DNA from: Bacillota bacterium
Lineage (GTDB): Bacteria > Bacillota > Dethiobacteria > DTU022
Direction of reading: 5' to 3'
DNA length: 12,115 nt
NCBI GenBank assembly: GCA_012797095.1
Contig: JAAZPS010000208.1
Span: 1-12,115 of the forward strand
In this document: positions 1 through 7,421 of the stretch, in pieces
Numbering within the stretch: the first letter of the stretch is position 1
How the letters are laid out: every line of letters begins with the position of its first letter
Notes under the pieces: generated by a model
What the model saw: the letters and a program-made list of their open reading frames with translations, nothing else
Told to the model about the DNA's origin: nothing
Database searches by the model: none
Position numbers and translations under genes: made by a program

Positions 1-8
1 CCTTACGG

Positions 9-53
9 AAAGAAAAGCCGCTCCACCCCCCGATCCGGCAGGGTTTTGCGGCC
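9..53 (-). terminator. Possible intrinsic terminator or attenuator hairpin after rng
   Basis: Read on the minus strand, GGCCGC (53 to 48) can pair with GCGGCT (21 to 16), giving six pairs including one G-U. Inside, ACCC (44 to 41) can pair with GGGT (28 to 25) across a 3x3 internal loop. The stem is followed directly by TTTTCTTT (16 to 9), a short interrupted U-tract. The shape fits a moderate Rho-independent terminator about 80 bases after the rng stop codon. The stem is broken and the U-tract contains a C, so termination may be partial or conditional. No folding calculation was done. Confidence 0.4.
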
Positions 54-106
54 GTTCGATCCTTTACCGATCCTTTGGAAACTACTGCTGTTATCTCGAA
101 ACCCTG
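39..106 (-). promoter_or_regulatory. Competing long-range pairing in the rng downstream leader
   Basis: On the minus strand CAGGGTTT (106 to 99) is a perfect 8-base complement of AAACCCTG (46 to 39), with 52 bases between them. The second arm overlaps the inner stem of the terminator-like hairpin at 9-53, so the two folds exclude each other. This is the logic of an attenuator or autoregulated leader. A further small hairpin, GCTC/GAGC at 131-119, lies just after the rng stop codon. In many Firmicutes rplU (ribosomal protein L21) follows this gene set and has a leader RNA; that rplU lies beyond the left edge is inference. Confidence 0.3.
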
Positions 107-134
107 GGTTTTCCGGCTGCTCCGAAAGAGCATT

Positions 135-1904
135 CTACTGTCTCTTGGCGACACCACCCTGGGCTGTTTTTTTTGAACGCCTGCCAAGGCCGCTCCAGGA
201 ACGTCTTTTTCTTTTTTTCTCGGCAGCAATGGGAATAGCCCGGGCAAAGGTGCGGCAAACCTCGGTGATCTCGGCCCGGACAACCTGTCCGGCCTTCTCC
301 CCCGCTCCGGCTACATTGACTACGTAGCCGTGGAGCCGGGCAATGCCGTTTTCTGGAAAACTACTGTGCGGTCCCTCGATAAAGAGCTCCATTACCTCAC
401 CCATCGAGACGGGGAGAGCCAGTTTCTCGATCTTGCTCAAGGCACCGGCGGCGATAATACGGTACTGTTCAATATGCGTATCTTCGGAACCGCGGATAAA
501 GATATGCTTGCCCAGCTCTTCCTCCATCTTTTTCAGATTGCCGCCGCCCGTTCCAATAATGATCGAAGCCACTTCATGATGCATCTCCACCAGGACCGCC
601 TCGCGCGGCGCTTTTTGCAGGGTTTTTTTCAATTCCCGCTCGATACGGGTCGATGCGGCCAGTGCCGTCAGGACCCGTCCGCTGCCATTGCAGTAGGGAC
701 AGTGCTGCAGCAGCACTTCGGCCAGATCCTGCCGTACTTTTTTCCGGGTCATCTCGACCAGACCCAGACTGGTCAAACCGAGCACGTACGTTTTGGTACG
801 ATCCTGTTTGATCGATTCGTTCAGTTTGCTTAACACCTTTTGGCGGTGATCCTCGATCGTCATATCGATGAAATCGATGATAATGATACCGCCGATATCG
901 CGCAGCCGAATCTGGCGGGCGATCTCCTCCGCTGCTTCCAGGTTTGTTTTGAGAATTGTATCGGCAAGGTTGCGCCTGCCGATATACCGCCCCGTATTGA
1001 CATCGACCACGGTCAAAGCTTCAGCCTCGTCAAAAACCAGATAGCCGCCACTTTTCAGCCAGACCTGCCCTTGAAGGGCTTTCTCCAGCTCTTTTTCCAC
1101 TCCGTACCGTTCAAAGATCGGCTCATCATCGCGGTAGTAACTTACTTTCCGTTTGAGCTGCGGCTGCGGTGAAAAACAGTCCAGGATCTCGCAAACTTTT
1201 TCGTATTCATGCTCGTTGTCAACCAGAAAACTGTTGAAGTCCTCGACAAAAAGATCGCGGGCAATACGGCAGGTCAGGGCAAGATCCTGGTAAAGAATTG
1301 CCGGAGCGGTCTTCTGTTGAAAACGGTTCAGTACCAGATGCCACAGCTGCATCAGGAACTGGAGATCCTGCGACAGCGCCTCCTCATCCGCCCCTTCGGC
1401 CACTGTACGCACGATCAGCCCCATCTCCGGGGGACACATTTTCCCGGCAATGCGCCGCAGCCTCTCCTTTTCAACCGTGCTTTCGATCCGTCTGGAGACA
1501 CCGATATAATCAGCACCGGGCACCAGCACTAGATAGCGACCGGGAAGGGTGATCTGTCCGGTGATCCGGGCCCCCTTGGTTCCCGAGGGCTCCTTGACCA
1601 CCTGAACGATGACCTCTTCGCGGACCTTGAGGAGCTTATCGATGGCCGAACGGGAAGGGGGCAGCTTCTCATCATTGTCCGTATAGACATCGTCCACGTA
1701 AAGAAAAGCATTCTTTTCAAGGCCGATATCGACAAAGGCAGCCTGCATCCCCGGAAGAACGTTGGCCACAATACCCTTGTACAGATTTCCCACGATCCGC
1801 TGCTCCAGCGGTCTTTCGATATAGAGTTCCACCAGTTTACCCGCTTCAAGGATCGCTACCCGGGTCGCCCGGTTATCACAGTTGACCAATATTTTCTTGT
1901 CCAC
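135..1904 (-). CDS. rng: Ribonuclease E/G family endoribonuclease
   Basis: This is a 589-residue single-strand endoribonuclease of the RNase E/G family, which cuts AU-rich RNA in mRNA decay and rRNA maturation. An S1-type RNA-binding domain lies at about residues 36-120. The catalytic metal-binding aspartates are D301 (VVDVNTG) and D344 (IIDFIDM), close to D303 and D346 of E. coli RNase E. The zinc-link motif is CPYC at 402-405. Beyond the catalytic core come a KH-like stretch (about 446-471, IIGTGGG), a TRAM-like beta-rich segment (about 503-558) and a strongly basic tail (562-589). The last two make it longer than the roughly 490 residues of E. coli RNase G. The start is GTG at 1904, with GGAGGTG about nine bases upstream. 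It overlaps the DUF2344 gene by 29 bases, which implies translational coupling. The family assignment is secure; the exact RNA targets are not known. Confidence 0.95.
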   Translation of the reverse strand: MDKKILVNCDNRATRVAILEAGKLVELYIERPLEQRIVGNLYKGIVANVLPGMQAAFVDIGLEKNAFLYVDDVYTDNDEKLPPSRSAIDKLLKVREEVIVQVVKEPSGTKGARITGQITLPGRYLVLVPGADYIGVSRRIESTVEKERLRRIAGKMCPPEMGLIVRTVAEGADEEALSQDLQFLMQLWHLVLNRFQQKTAPAILYQDLALTCRIARDLFVEDFNSFLVDNEHEYEKVCEILDCFSPQPQLKRKVSYYRDDEPIFERYGVEKELEKALQGQVWLKSGGYLVFDEAEALTVVDVNTGRYIGRRNLADTILKTNLEAAEEIARQIRLRDIGGIIIIDFIDMTIEDHRQKVLSKLNESIKQDRTKTYVLGLTSLGLVEMTRKKVRQDLAEVLLQHCPYCNGSGRVLTALAASTRIERELKKTLQKAPREAVLVEMHHEVASIIIGTGGGNLKKMEEELGKHIFIRGSEDTHIEQYRIIAAGALSKIEKLALPVSMGEVMELFIEGPHSSFPENGIARLHGYVVNVAGAGEKAGQVVRAEITEVCRTFARAIPIAAEKKRKRRSWSGLGRRSKKTAQGGVAKRQ

Positions 1905-2622
1905 CTATTATTACACCTCCTTCCGGAAAGGGATCGCTCAGCGATTCCCGGTAAATATAAAGGCCCTCGCGGTGAATCCGCCAGCATTGTTCGTCACCGA
2001 CATGCTCACTTTCCAGGGCCAGCTGTTCGAGAAAGCGAAACGGCGAGATGCCCCCTTTGCTTCCCACCTGCAACAGCAGGCGCATAAGCGGGCCCCGCTC
2101 ATCTGCAGGCAGCAGCCCGGCTGAAAAAATAAACGGCCGGATATCCTTGCTGGTAATTTTGCCGCCTTTGCCAAAACGGCGGATCATGATCTCCCGGCGG
2201 GCCAGCAACCTGTCCAGGACTGTCTTGAGCAGCTCTTCCGGCGGGGCGGCCCTGCTGCTTTTCCAGGCGGCGCGGTAGAGCGCAGCATTGACCGCCGCCG
2301 CCAGCGGCGGGGCACTCTCCGGAATGGCCGCGGCCCCGGTCAGGAGAATCCCTTTGGGCAGCTGCTTCTCCAGGTGCCGGCAAAAAGATGCAGGGGAGAC
2401 CGGTTCGGCCAGAGAAACCTCGCCATACTCCTTCGATGCAGTTACCCCCACCGGGAGGGGTGCAGCCAGGCTCAGCTTGAGCCGCGGGCTGTAACCGCGG
2501 GTATAGGCCAGTGGCAGCCCGGCGCGGCGCATAGCCCGCTGAAAAAGGCGCAGCAGATCCAGATGGGAGAGATAGCGCAGCTCTTTTCCACAGGCATAGC
2601 GAAAACGGATACGATCCATCAT
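1876..2622 (-). CDS. DUF2344 / TIGR03936 family protein, radical SAM-associated
   Basis: This 248-residue protein belongs to the DUF2344 (TIGR03936) family, whose biochemical role is not established. The family hallmark is the N-terminal block: an RFRY strand (6-9), LSHLDLLR (18-25), an amphipathic helix, then an AYTRGYSP turn (39-46) and PLPVG (55-59). No transmembrane segment is visible. The gene overlaps the end of the radical SAM gene in an ATGA arrangement (stop 2619, start 2622), with GGAGG just upstream of two consecutive ATG codons; either ATG could be used. It then overlaps rng by 29 bases. In many bacteria this family sits next to, or is fused with, the TIGR03960 radical SAM family, so a functional partnership is likely. 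The link to RNA or the ribosome is inferred from rng next door. Confidence 0.88.
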   Translation of the reverse strand: MMDRIRFRYACGKELRYLSHLDLLRLFQRAMRRAGLPLAYTRGYSPRLKLSLAAPLPVGVTASKEYGEVSLAEPVSPASFCRHLEKQLPKGILLTGAAAIPESAPPLAAAVNAALYRAAWKSSRAAPPEELLKTVLDRLLARREIMIRRFGKGGKITSKDIRPFIFSAGLLPADERGPLMRLLLQVGSKGGISPFRFLEQLALESEHVGDEQCWRIHREGLYIYRESLSDPFPEGGVIIGGQENIGQL

Positions 2623-4397
2623 TTTACCTCCACAGAAGGGTTGTCCTGCCGGGCGCGGCGATATTCCCGGAGCAGGATCCCCTTGCTGACCCCGCTTCCC
2701 AGGTGATCCCAGGGCAGCGGTGCCTCTTCATCGAAACACCGGTAGGCATAATCCTCCGGGTTTATGGCCACCTCTTCAAACAGCTCCAGCCACCGCTGCA
2801 GAGAAAAGTGCTCGGACCATCCGTCAAAACGGCAGCCGCTCCGCCAGGCCCTTTCCAGAAGGGGAGCAAGGCGGCGGTCTCCCCGGGCAAAAACGGCCTC
2901 GAGAAAACTGCTCCCGGGATCGTGCCAGCTCAGTTTAACGCCCTTCAGCCGCCCGACAGTGCTCCGCAGCAACGCCTGACGGCGGTTGACCCCGGCCATG
3001 GAGAGCTGCGGTTCCCACTGGAAGGGAGTATGCGCTTTCGGTACAAATGTAGCCACGCTCACCGCCAATCGGATCCAGCGGTTCCTCTCTTCCTTGATTC
3101 GCCGCCTCAATTCTTCGCAGAGGGAGGCGATGGCAGCAACATCTTCATCCTCTTCCGCCGGCAGCCCGATCATGAAGTAAAGCTTGAACCGGTTCCACCC
3201 GGCAGAGACGGCCGCATCGACGGCGGAGAAAAGATCCCTATCGCTGATATCCTTCCCGATCACCCGACGCAGCCGCTCCGTACCGGCCTCGGGAGCAAAG
3301 GTGAGGCTGCCGCGCCGCCCCTGGTGAAATTGTTCGGCCAGCGCCACCGAAAATGAATCCAGGCGCAGGGAGGGTAGGGTAAATCTTACCCTTTCCGCCC
3401 GGTGCTCCTGCGCAAGTTCCCCGAGCAGCCCGGCGACTCCCGGATAATCACAGCTGCTCAAGGAAGAGAGGGAAAGCTCGTCGTAACCGGTGCTGCGTAA
3501 AATTTCCCGGGCAATCTTTTTCAGGGTCCCGGGGCGGCGGCGCCGCACCGGCCGGTAGATCACACCGGCCTGGCAGAAACGGCAGCCCCGGCTGCACCCC
3601 CGGAAAAGCTCCACGATCCCCCGATCGTGGACCGCTTCGATATAGGGCACCACCGGCGTCAGCGGAAAACAGGAGCGATCCAGATCTTGAAGCACCCTTT
3701 TCCGGACAACCCCGGGAGCCGCCGGATGAAGGCTTTCCATGCCGTTGAAAGAGCCGCCGCGGTAACGGGGCCGGTAGAATCCGGGGATATAGACCCCTTC
3801 CACCGCAGCGAGGCCCGCCAGCAGTTCTTCCCTTCCCGCACCGTTCCGGTCGAGGATCAGCCATTTTTCCAGTATTTCCAGCAACCCCTCTTCCCCATCC
3901 CCCAGCAGGAACAGATCGAAAAAGGGAGCCAACGGTTCGGGATTGAAGGCACAGGGCCCCCCACCGATGATCAAAGGCTCTTTGTGGCCGCGGTCCCTGC
4001 TGTAAAGGGGAATCCCGGCCAGGTCGAGCATATTCAGGACATTGCTGTAGCTGAGCTCATACTGCAGCGTGAAACCGACCAGATCAAACTGGCGCAGCGG
4101 CTGCCGACTTTCGAGAGCAAAAAGGGGCAGCTGCTGCTGACGCATCAACGCCTCCATATCAGCAGCCGGGGCAAAAACTCTTTCAAGCAGCATCTCCGGG
4201 TGACGGTTGACGATCTCGTAAATTATCTTCAGTCCCAGATTGGACATACCCACTTCGTAAAGATCCGGAAAGGCAAAGGCCATCCGCACCGCAGTGGTGC
4301 GGTGATCCTTTTTCACCACATTCCATTCGTTGCCGAGGTAGCGTGCCGGTTTCTGGACCTGAAGGAGAACTGTTTCCAGCTGTTTTTCCAAATGCAA
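2619..4397 (-). CDS. TIGR03960-type B12-binding-domain radical SAM protein
   Basis: This is a 592-residue radical SAM enzyme. The iron-sulfur cluster motif CxxxCxxC is at C268, C272 and C275 (RGCSRGCRFCQAG). N-terminal to it, about residues 35-180 look like the cobalamin-binding-type Rossmann domain seen in this group, with FPDLYEVGMSNLG near 43-55 and GGGPCAFNPEP near 145-155. The SAM-binding barrel continues through FAPEAGTERLR (367-377) and GLPAEEDEDV (411-420). The substrate is unknown, although related B12-type radical SAM proteins include methylthiotransferases and methyltransferases. The start is a TTG at 4397, supported by GGAGG eight bases upstream. The spacer before it holds a strong promoter-like sequence. 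It overlaps the DUF2344 gene by four bases. The family call is confident; the reaction is not predicted. Confidence 0.9.
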   Translation of the reverse strand: MHLEKQLETVLLQVQKPARYLGNEWNVVKKDHRTTAVRMAFAFPDLYEVGMSNLGLKIIYEIVNRHPEMLLERVFAPAADMEALMRQQQLPLFALESRQPLRQFDLVGFTLQYELSYSNVLNMLDLAGIPLYSRDRGHKEPLIIGGGPCAFNPEPLAPFFDLFLLGDGEEGLLEILEKWLILDRNGAGREELLAGLAAVEGVYIPGFYRPRYRGGSFNGMESLHPAAPGVVRKRVLQDLDRSCFPLTPVVPYIEAVHDRGIVELFRGCSRGCRFCQAGVIYRPVRRRRPGTLKKIAREILRSTGYDELSLSSLSSCDYPGVAGLLGELAQEHRAERVRFTLPSLRLDSFSVALAEQFHQGRRGSLTFAPEAGTERLRRVIGKDISDRDLFSAVDAAVSAGWNRFKLYFMIGLPAEEDEDVAAIASLCEELRRRIKEERNRWIRLAVSVATFVPKAHTPFQWEPQLSMAGVNRRQALLRSTVGRLKGVKLSWHDPGSSFLEAVFARGDRRLAPLLERAWRSGCRFDGWSEHFSLQRWLELFEEVAINPEDYAYRCFDEEAPLPWDHLGSGVSKGILLREYRRARQDNPSVEVK

Positions 4398-4459
4398 TTA
4401 ACAGGCCTCCAAATAGGCGCAGTCGAACCTCGTGAATCAAAAGATAGACGTATTGTCTT

Positions 4460-4489
4460 ATTATAATATTTTTTTGACTGGAATATCAA
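4460..4489 (-). promoter_or_regulatory. Sigma-A-type promoter for the radical SAM-DUF2344-rng group
   Basis: On the minus strand TTGATA (4489 to 4484; five of six matches to TTGACA) is followed after 18 bases by a perfect TATAAT (4465 to 4460), in a locally AT-rich patch. Transcription would begin near 4453, leaving a leader of about 56 bases before the TTG start of the radical SAM gene. The -35 lies inside the last codons of the M50 protease gene and the -10 spans its stop codon. It would let the three downstream genes be expressed independently of the sporulation pair upstream. Confidence 0.6.
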
Positions 4490-5330
4490 GTCCTTTTTGC
4501 AGCGCCGCCCGGATCAAGGCAGCCTCACTGAGCTCGGCGGAGCACCTGTGACTGTGATCGAGCACCCGGATGAAGTGATAGCGCTGGGGCAAAAACAGGC
4601 GAAAGATATCGAGCAGCCTGGTCTCTTCAAGAACGATCAGTTGAGCGCCGCGCAGGGCGCCGTATTTGAACAGCGCGTGCTCTTTCACCCCGAGAGAGCG
4701 GAGAAAGGTGTAGATCGCCTGCTGTTTCTCTTTTGTCGCCGCGAAAAAGAGAAACAGAGCCACTACCAGCAGGGAAAGATTGTAATAGTGGTGATAGAGC
4801 CCGAGCAGGCCGGCGCCAAAAAGCAGCCCCGCCAGAATCTGTCCCAGCAGCGCAGCGCTCTCCGTGGCGGCGCGGAAGCCGCGCCGCGGCGTCAGATAGG
4901 CCCGCAGGATCCGCCCTCCGTCAAGGGGCAGCGCCGGCAGCAGATTGAACAGCGCCAGAACCAGATTCGCCTGAATAAAGAACAGCAGCAACGCCGGCGC
5001 CGGCTCCAGACGAGCGCAGAAGATCATGCCCAGCCCGGCCAGGGCCAGGTTGAGCGCCGGGCCGGCCCAGGCCAACCGTCTTTCGATATACGGTTCCAGC
5101 TCAAGCTGCTCCTCGAAACGGGCAACACCCCCGAAGGGGTAGAGCTCGATCTCGCCCAGGCGCAGTCCAAGAAGGCGGCCGGTTATACCGTGGGCCAGCT
5201 CGTGCAGCAAAACAATGAGGCAGACGAGCAAGAATTCCACCCCCGCCCCGATGGTAAAACAGAACAGGGCCGCACAAAAAAAAAGTGGATTGAGCCGGAT
5301 CTTTATGCCAAAAAGCGAACCTAAAGCCAA
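4461..5330 (-). CDS. spoIVFB: SpoIVFB-like M50 intramembrane metalloprotease
   Basis: This 289-residue polytopic membrane protein is a site-2 protease of family M50. The zinc-binding motif HELAH is at 43-47 inside a hydrophobic segment (E44 catalytic). The third ligand motif is NLLPALPLDGGR at 129-140, with D137. Hydrophobic segments fill residues 12-60, 86-145 and 155-195. The soluble C-terminus (about 208-289) resembles a degenerate CBS domain. Length matches B. subtilis SpoIVFB (288 residues), which cleaves pro-sigma-K in the mother cell of the sporangium. The gene follows the LytM-domain partner by 59 bases, the same order as spoIVFA-spoIVFB in Bacillus. The start is TTG at 5330: GGAG lies about nine bases upstream and an in-frame TGA sits three codons before it. 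Identity as M50 is near certain; the SpoIVFB role rests on context. Confidence 0.9.
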   Translation of the reverse strand: MALGSLFGIKIRLNPLFFCAALFCFTIGAGVEFLLVCLIVLLHELAHGITGRLLGLRLGEIELYPFGGVARFEEQLELEPYIERRLAWAGPALNLALAGLGMIFCARLEPAPALLLFFIQANLVLALFNLLPALPLDGGRILRAYLTPRRGFRAATESAALLGQILAGLLFGAGLLGLYHHYYNLSLLVVALFLFFAATKEKQQAIYTFLRSLGVKEHALFKYGALRGAQLIVLEETRLLDIFRLFLPQRYHFIRVLDHSHRCSAELSEAALIRAALQKGLDIPVKKIL

Positions 5331-5389
5331 AGATGATCACTCCGACAACAATTTTTGTGAGGAAGATCCCGATGTGAGCGCCGGGATTT

Positions 5390-6202
5390 TCAGATACGCT
5401 CCGCAGGGGTAAACGAGGATTCCGTCCAGAGGGCGGGGGGTGCCACCGGGCGGCCGCCAAAGCGGAGCTCGAAATGAAGGTGCGGCCGGTCGTGATGCCA
5501 CGCCGGACCCAGCACCCCCAGCAGCGCCCCTTTTTCAAGGGCCTCTCCCTCCCTGACCGCGGCCTCCTTGATCCCCCGGTAGAGCATGGTCCAGCCTGGT
5601 TCGGTAGCGATGATGACAACAACCGGGCCGGGCCGCTCCGTGATGATCTGCTCTACCCGGCCCTCCTGGAGAGCCCTCACCGCGGTCCCCTCCGGAGCGG
5701 CCAGATCGATCCCGTAATGCATCTCTGCCGCCCCGCTTCCGGGATCGGAACGCAGACCGTAACCGCTCACCAGGGTACCGGCCAGCGGCAAGGGTTCCCG
5801 CCCGGGCAGGATCAATGCCTGCGGCTTGATCGCCGGGAGCTCCAGGCGATCGAGAAGGAGGCGGAAGGCAGGTCCGCCTCTTTCCGCCAGGGCGCCGGGA
5901 TCAAGATCCCATTCAACCACAAAGCGAAGCACCCCCAGCAGCGGTTCTCCCCCGCTGTAACCACCTTTGAGCAGCACCGCTGCCAGCAGGACCAGCGCCG
6001 CAGCAGCAATCAGTTTGAGCATAAAATGGCGGTGCATCATCCCGAGGATATTTCCCGGAAATGGCTCTTTTCCGGCTTCGGCAAACTGTTCACTCAGCTC
6101 AAAGGCTTCGTCATCACCGGCGGCGCTCTCCCGCTCCACCAGGCGCTGCTGCAGCTTTGTCCGCAAGGTCGATACCGGTGCGCTTCGGCGCCGGAAGATC
6201 AT
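5390..6202 (-). CDS. spoIVFA: SpoIVFA-like membrane-anchored LytM (M23) domain protein
   Basis: This 270-residue protein has a basic, probably cytoplasmic N-terminus (1-59), one transmembrane helix (about 61-79) and a C-terminal LytM/M23 domain (about 135-258). The zinc-site residues H162 and D166 (MHYGIDL) and the HLH pair H241/H243 are present. The second active-site histidine, normally in a YxH motif, is lost: here it reads YRGI at 208-211, with glycine in the histidine position. Peptidase activity is therefore doubtful. In B. subtilis, SpoIVFA (264 residues) has the same topology and a degenerate LytM domain, and it holds and inhibits SpoIVFB until signalled by SpoIVB. The M50 gene directly downstream supports this role. 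The start is ATG at 6202 with AAAGGGTGAT upstream. A generic M23 cell-wall hydrolase remains the alternative. Confidence 0.8.
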   Translation of the reverse strand: MIFRRRSAPVSTLRTKLQQRLVERESAAGDDEAFELSEQFAEAGKEPFPGNILGMMHRHFMLKLIAAAALVLLAAVLLKGGYSGGEPLLGVLRFVVEWDLDPGALAERGGPAFRLLLDRLELPAIKPQALILPGREPLPLAGTLVSGYGLRSDPGSGAAEMHYGIDLAAPEGTAVRALQEGRVEQIITERPGPVVVIIATEPGWTMLYRGIKEAAVREGEALEKGALLGVLGPAWHHDRPHLHFELRFGGRPVAPPALWTESSFTPAERI

Positions 6203-6245
6203 CTTTCATCACCCTTTCGCGGCTGTTGCGGGCCGATCCCATTCA

Positions 6246-6274
6246 TCTATATTAGTGCCGGGTTGGAATTATGA
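6246..6274 (-). promoter_or_regulatory. Weak candidate sigma-E-like promoter before the spoIVFA-like gene
   Basis: In the 88-base gap after rodA, the minus strand reads TCATAAT (6274 to 6268), six of seven matches to the sigma-E -35 consensus KMATATT. Fourteen bases later comes AATATAGA (6253 to 6246), which matches the -10 consensus CATACAHT at only four positions. A start near 6238 would give a 36-base leader. The location suits a mother-cell sporulation operon, but the -10 is poor and the call is tentative. Confidence 0.2.
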
Positions 6275-6290
6275 TCTTTTAAGCGAACCG

Positions 6291-7421
6291 CTAGAACTGT
6301 ATTTTATGGCGGCGCATGGCCACGTTGAGAACAAAGCCGATGGAGATCAGGTTTACCAGAAGCGCATTGTTCCCGTAGCTCATGAACGGAAGGGGGATGC
6401 CGGTTACCGGCATGATGCTGATGGTCATCCCGATATTGACCAGCACCTGGAAGGCAAACATGACCGCAATACCGCAGCAGATCAGCGCCCCGAACTGATC
6501 CTTGGCCTGGGTGCTGATCCAGAGTATCCGGTAGATCAGGAAAAAGTAGAGCAGCAGCAGAGCAACCGCTCCGATATAGCCCATCTCCTCTCCGAAGACG
6601 GAGAAGATCATATCGGTATAATGATCCGGCAGGAAACCGAGGCGCACCTGGGTGCTGTTCAACGGTCCCTTGCCGAAAAGGCCCCCCGAACCGATCCCGA
6701 TCATCGATTGCAGCAGCTGGAAACCCTTATCCACAGGATCCATCTCCGGATTGATGAAGACCAGAAGCCGGTCTTTCTGGTAGCCCTCCAGCAGGAAAAA
6801 CCAGAGCAGGGGCGCTACCGCCAGACCGCCTCCCGCAAGGACAGCCAGGTGCCGCCCCTGCGTCCCGGCAACGTAAAGCATCCCCAGCAGAACCGCCAGG
6901 AAGATAAGGGAAGTCCCCAGATCGGGCTGCAAAAAGATCAGGGCCATCGGCAGCGCCGTCGCCGCGAGGGCCGGCAGCAGATCCCGAAAGAAAGGCAGCT
7001 GACCCTCCTTTGCCGCCAGCAGCCTGGCCAGAGCAATGATCATGATGATCTTGGCTATCTCGGAAGGCTGTAGATCGAAGAAACCGATGGGGATGCGGCG
7101 CATCGCTCCCTTCTCCACCTCCCCGACCAGCAGAACCAGCCCCAGCAGAAGCAGGTTGAAAGCATAAAGGTAGATCGCCCAGTTGCTGAAATTGATATAG
7201 TCGATCAGGGCGACGACCAGCATCAGGAAAAGTCCGATCCCGCCAAAGAGCAGCTGCCGTTTGACGAAATGAAAGGGATCGGGAATCCCCTCCAGACCGT
7301 GCGTCGCGCTGTACAGGGTCAACGTGCCGGCAGCACAGAGCACGATCACCGTCAGCAGCAAGAAATAATCAAAATTCCTGATCAGCCTGCGATCAAGTTT
7401 CGGTTTCAGTTTCAGCTTCAC
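6291..7421 (-). CDS. rodA: RodA, SEDS peptidoglycan glycosyltransferase
   Basis: This 376-residue SEDS-family membrane protein polymerises glycan strands from lipid II during cylinder elongation, working with the class B PBP encoded just upstream. About ten hydrophobic segments are visible. Family motifs include LQPSEIAKI (117-125), FLQPDLGTSL (163-172), the extracellular loop FLPDHYTDMIF (263-273) with its conserved acidic residue, and PVTGIPLPFMSYG (338-350). The usual SYGGSS is SYGNNA here. The start is GTG at 7421, preceded by AAAGGAG at a nine-base distance. A longer in-frame reading adds 34 proline-rich residues that merely read through PBP2 codons, and was not used. It overlaps the PBP2 gene by 29 bases. 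RodA rather than FtsW is preferred because of the mre/PBP2 context. Confidence 0.93.
   Translation of the reverse strand: MKLKLKPKLDRRLIRNFDYFLLLTVIVLCAAGTLTLYSATHGLEGIPDPFHFVKRQLLFGGIGLFLMLVVALIDYINFSNWAIYLYAFNLLLLGLVLLVGEVEKGAMRRIPIGFFDLQPSEIAKIIMIIALARLLAAKEGQLPFFRDLLPALAATALPMALIFLQPDLGTSLIFLAVLLGMLYVAGTQGRHLAVLAGGGLAVAPLLWFFLLEGYQKDRLLVFINPEMDPVDKGFQLLQSMIGIGSGGLFGKGPLNSTQVRLGFLPDHYTDMIFSVFGEEMGYIGAVALLLLYFFLIYRILWISTQAKDQFGALICCGIAVMFAFQVLVNIGMTISIMPVTGIPLPFMSYGNNALLVNLISIGFVLNVAMRRHKIQF

Noticed and set aside
4400..4445. GGTTCGA-containing stretch resembling a tRNA T-arm before the radical SAM gene
   Set aside because: The flanking bases do not form the five-pair T stem and no acceptor, D or anticodon arms are present.
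4440..4460. Possible small terminator hairpin (AGAC/GTCT) after the M50 gene
   Set aside because: The stem is only four pairs and is followed by a broken T-run; the promoter reading of this AT-rich patch is better supported.
3627..7073. Long plus-strand open frames (for example 3627-4466, 4497-5324, 5474-6274, 5967-7073)
   Set aside because: They lie opposite well-recognised minus-strand genes, have unusual compositions rich in Q, R, H and P, and show no domain motifs. They are by-products of GC-rich coding sequence.
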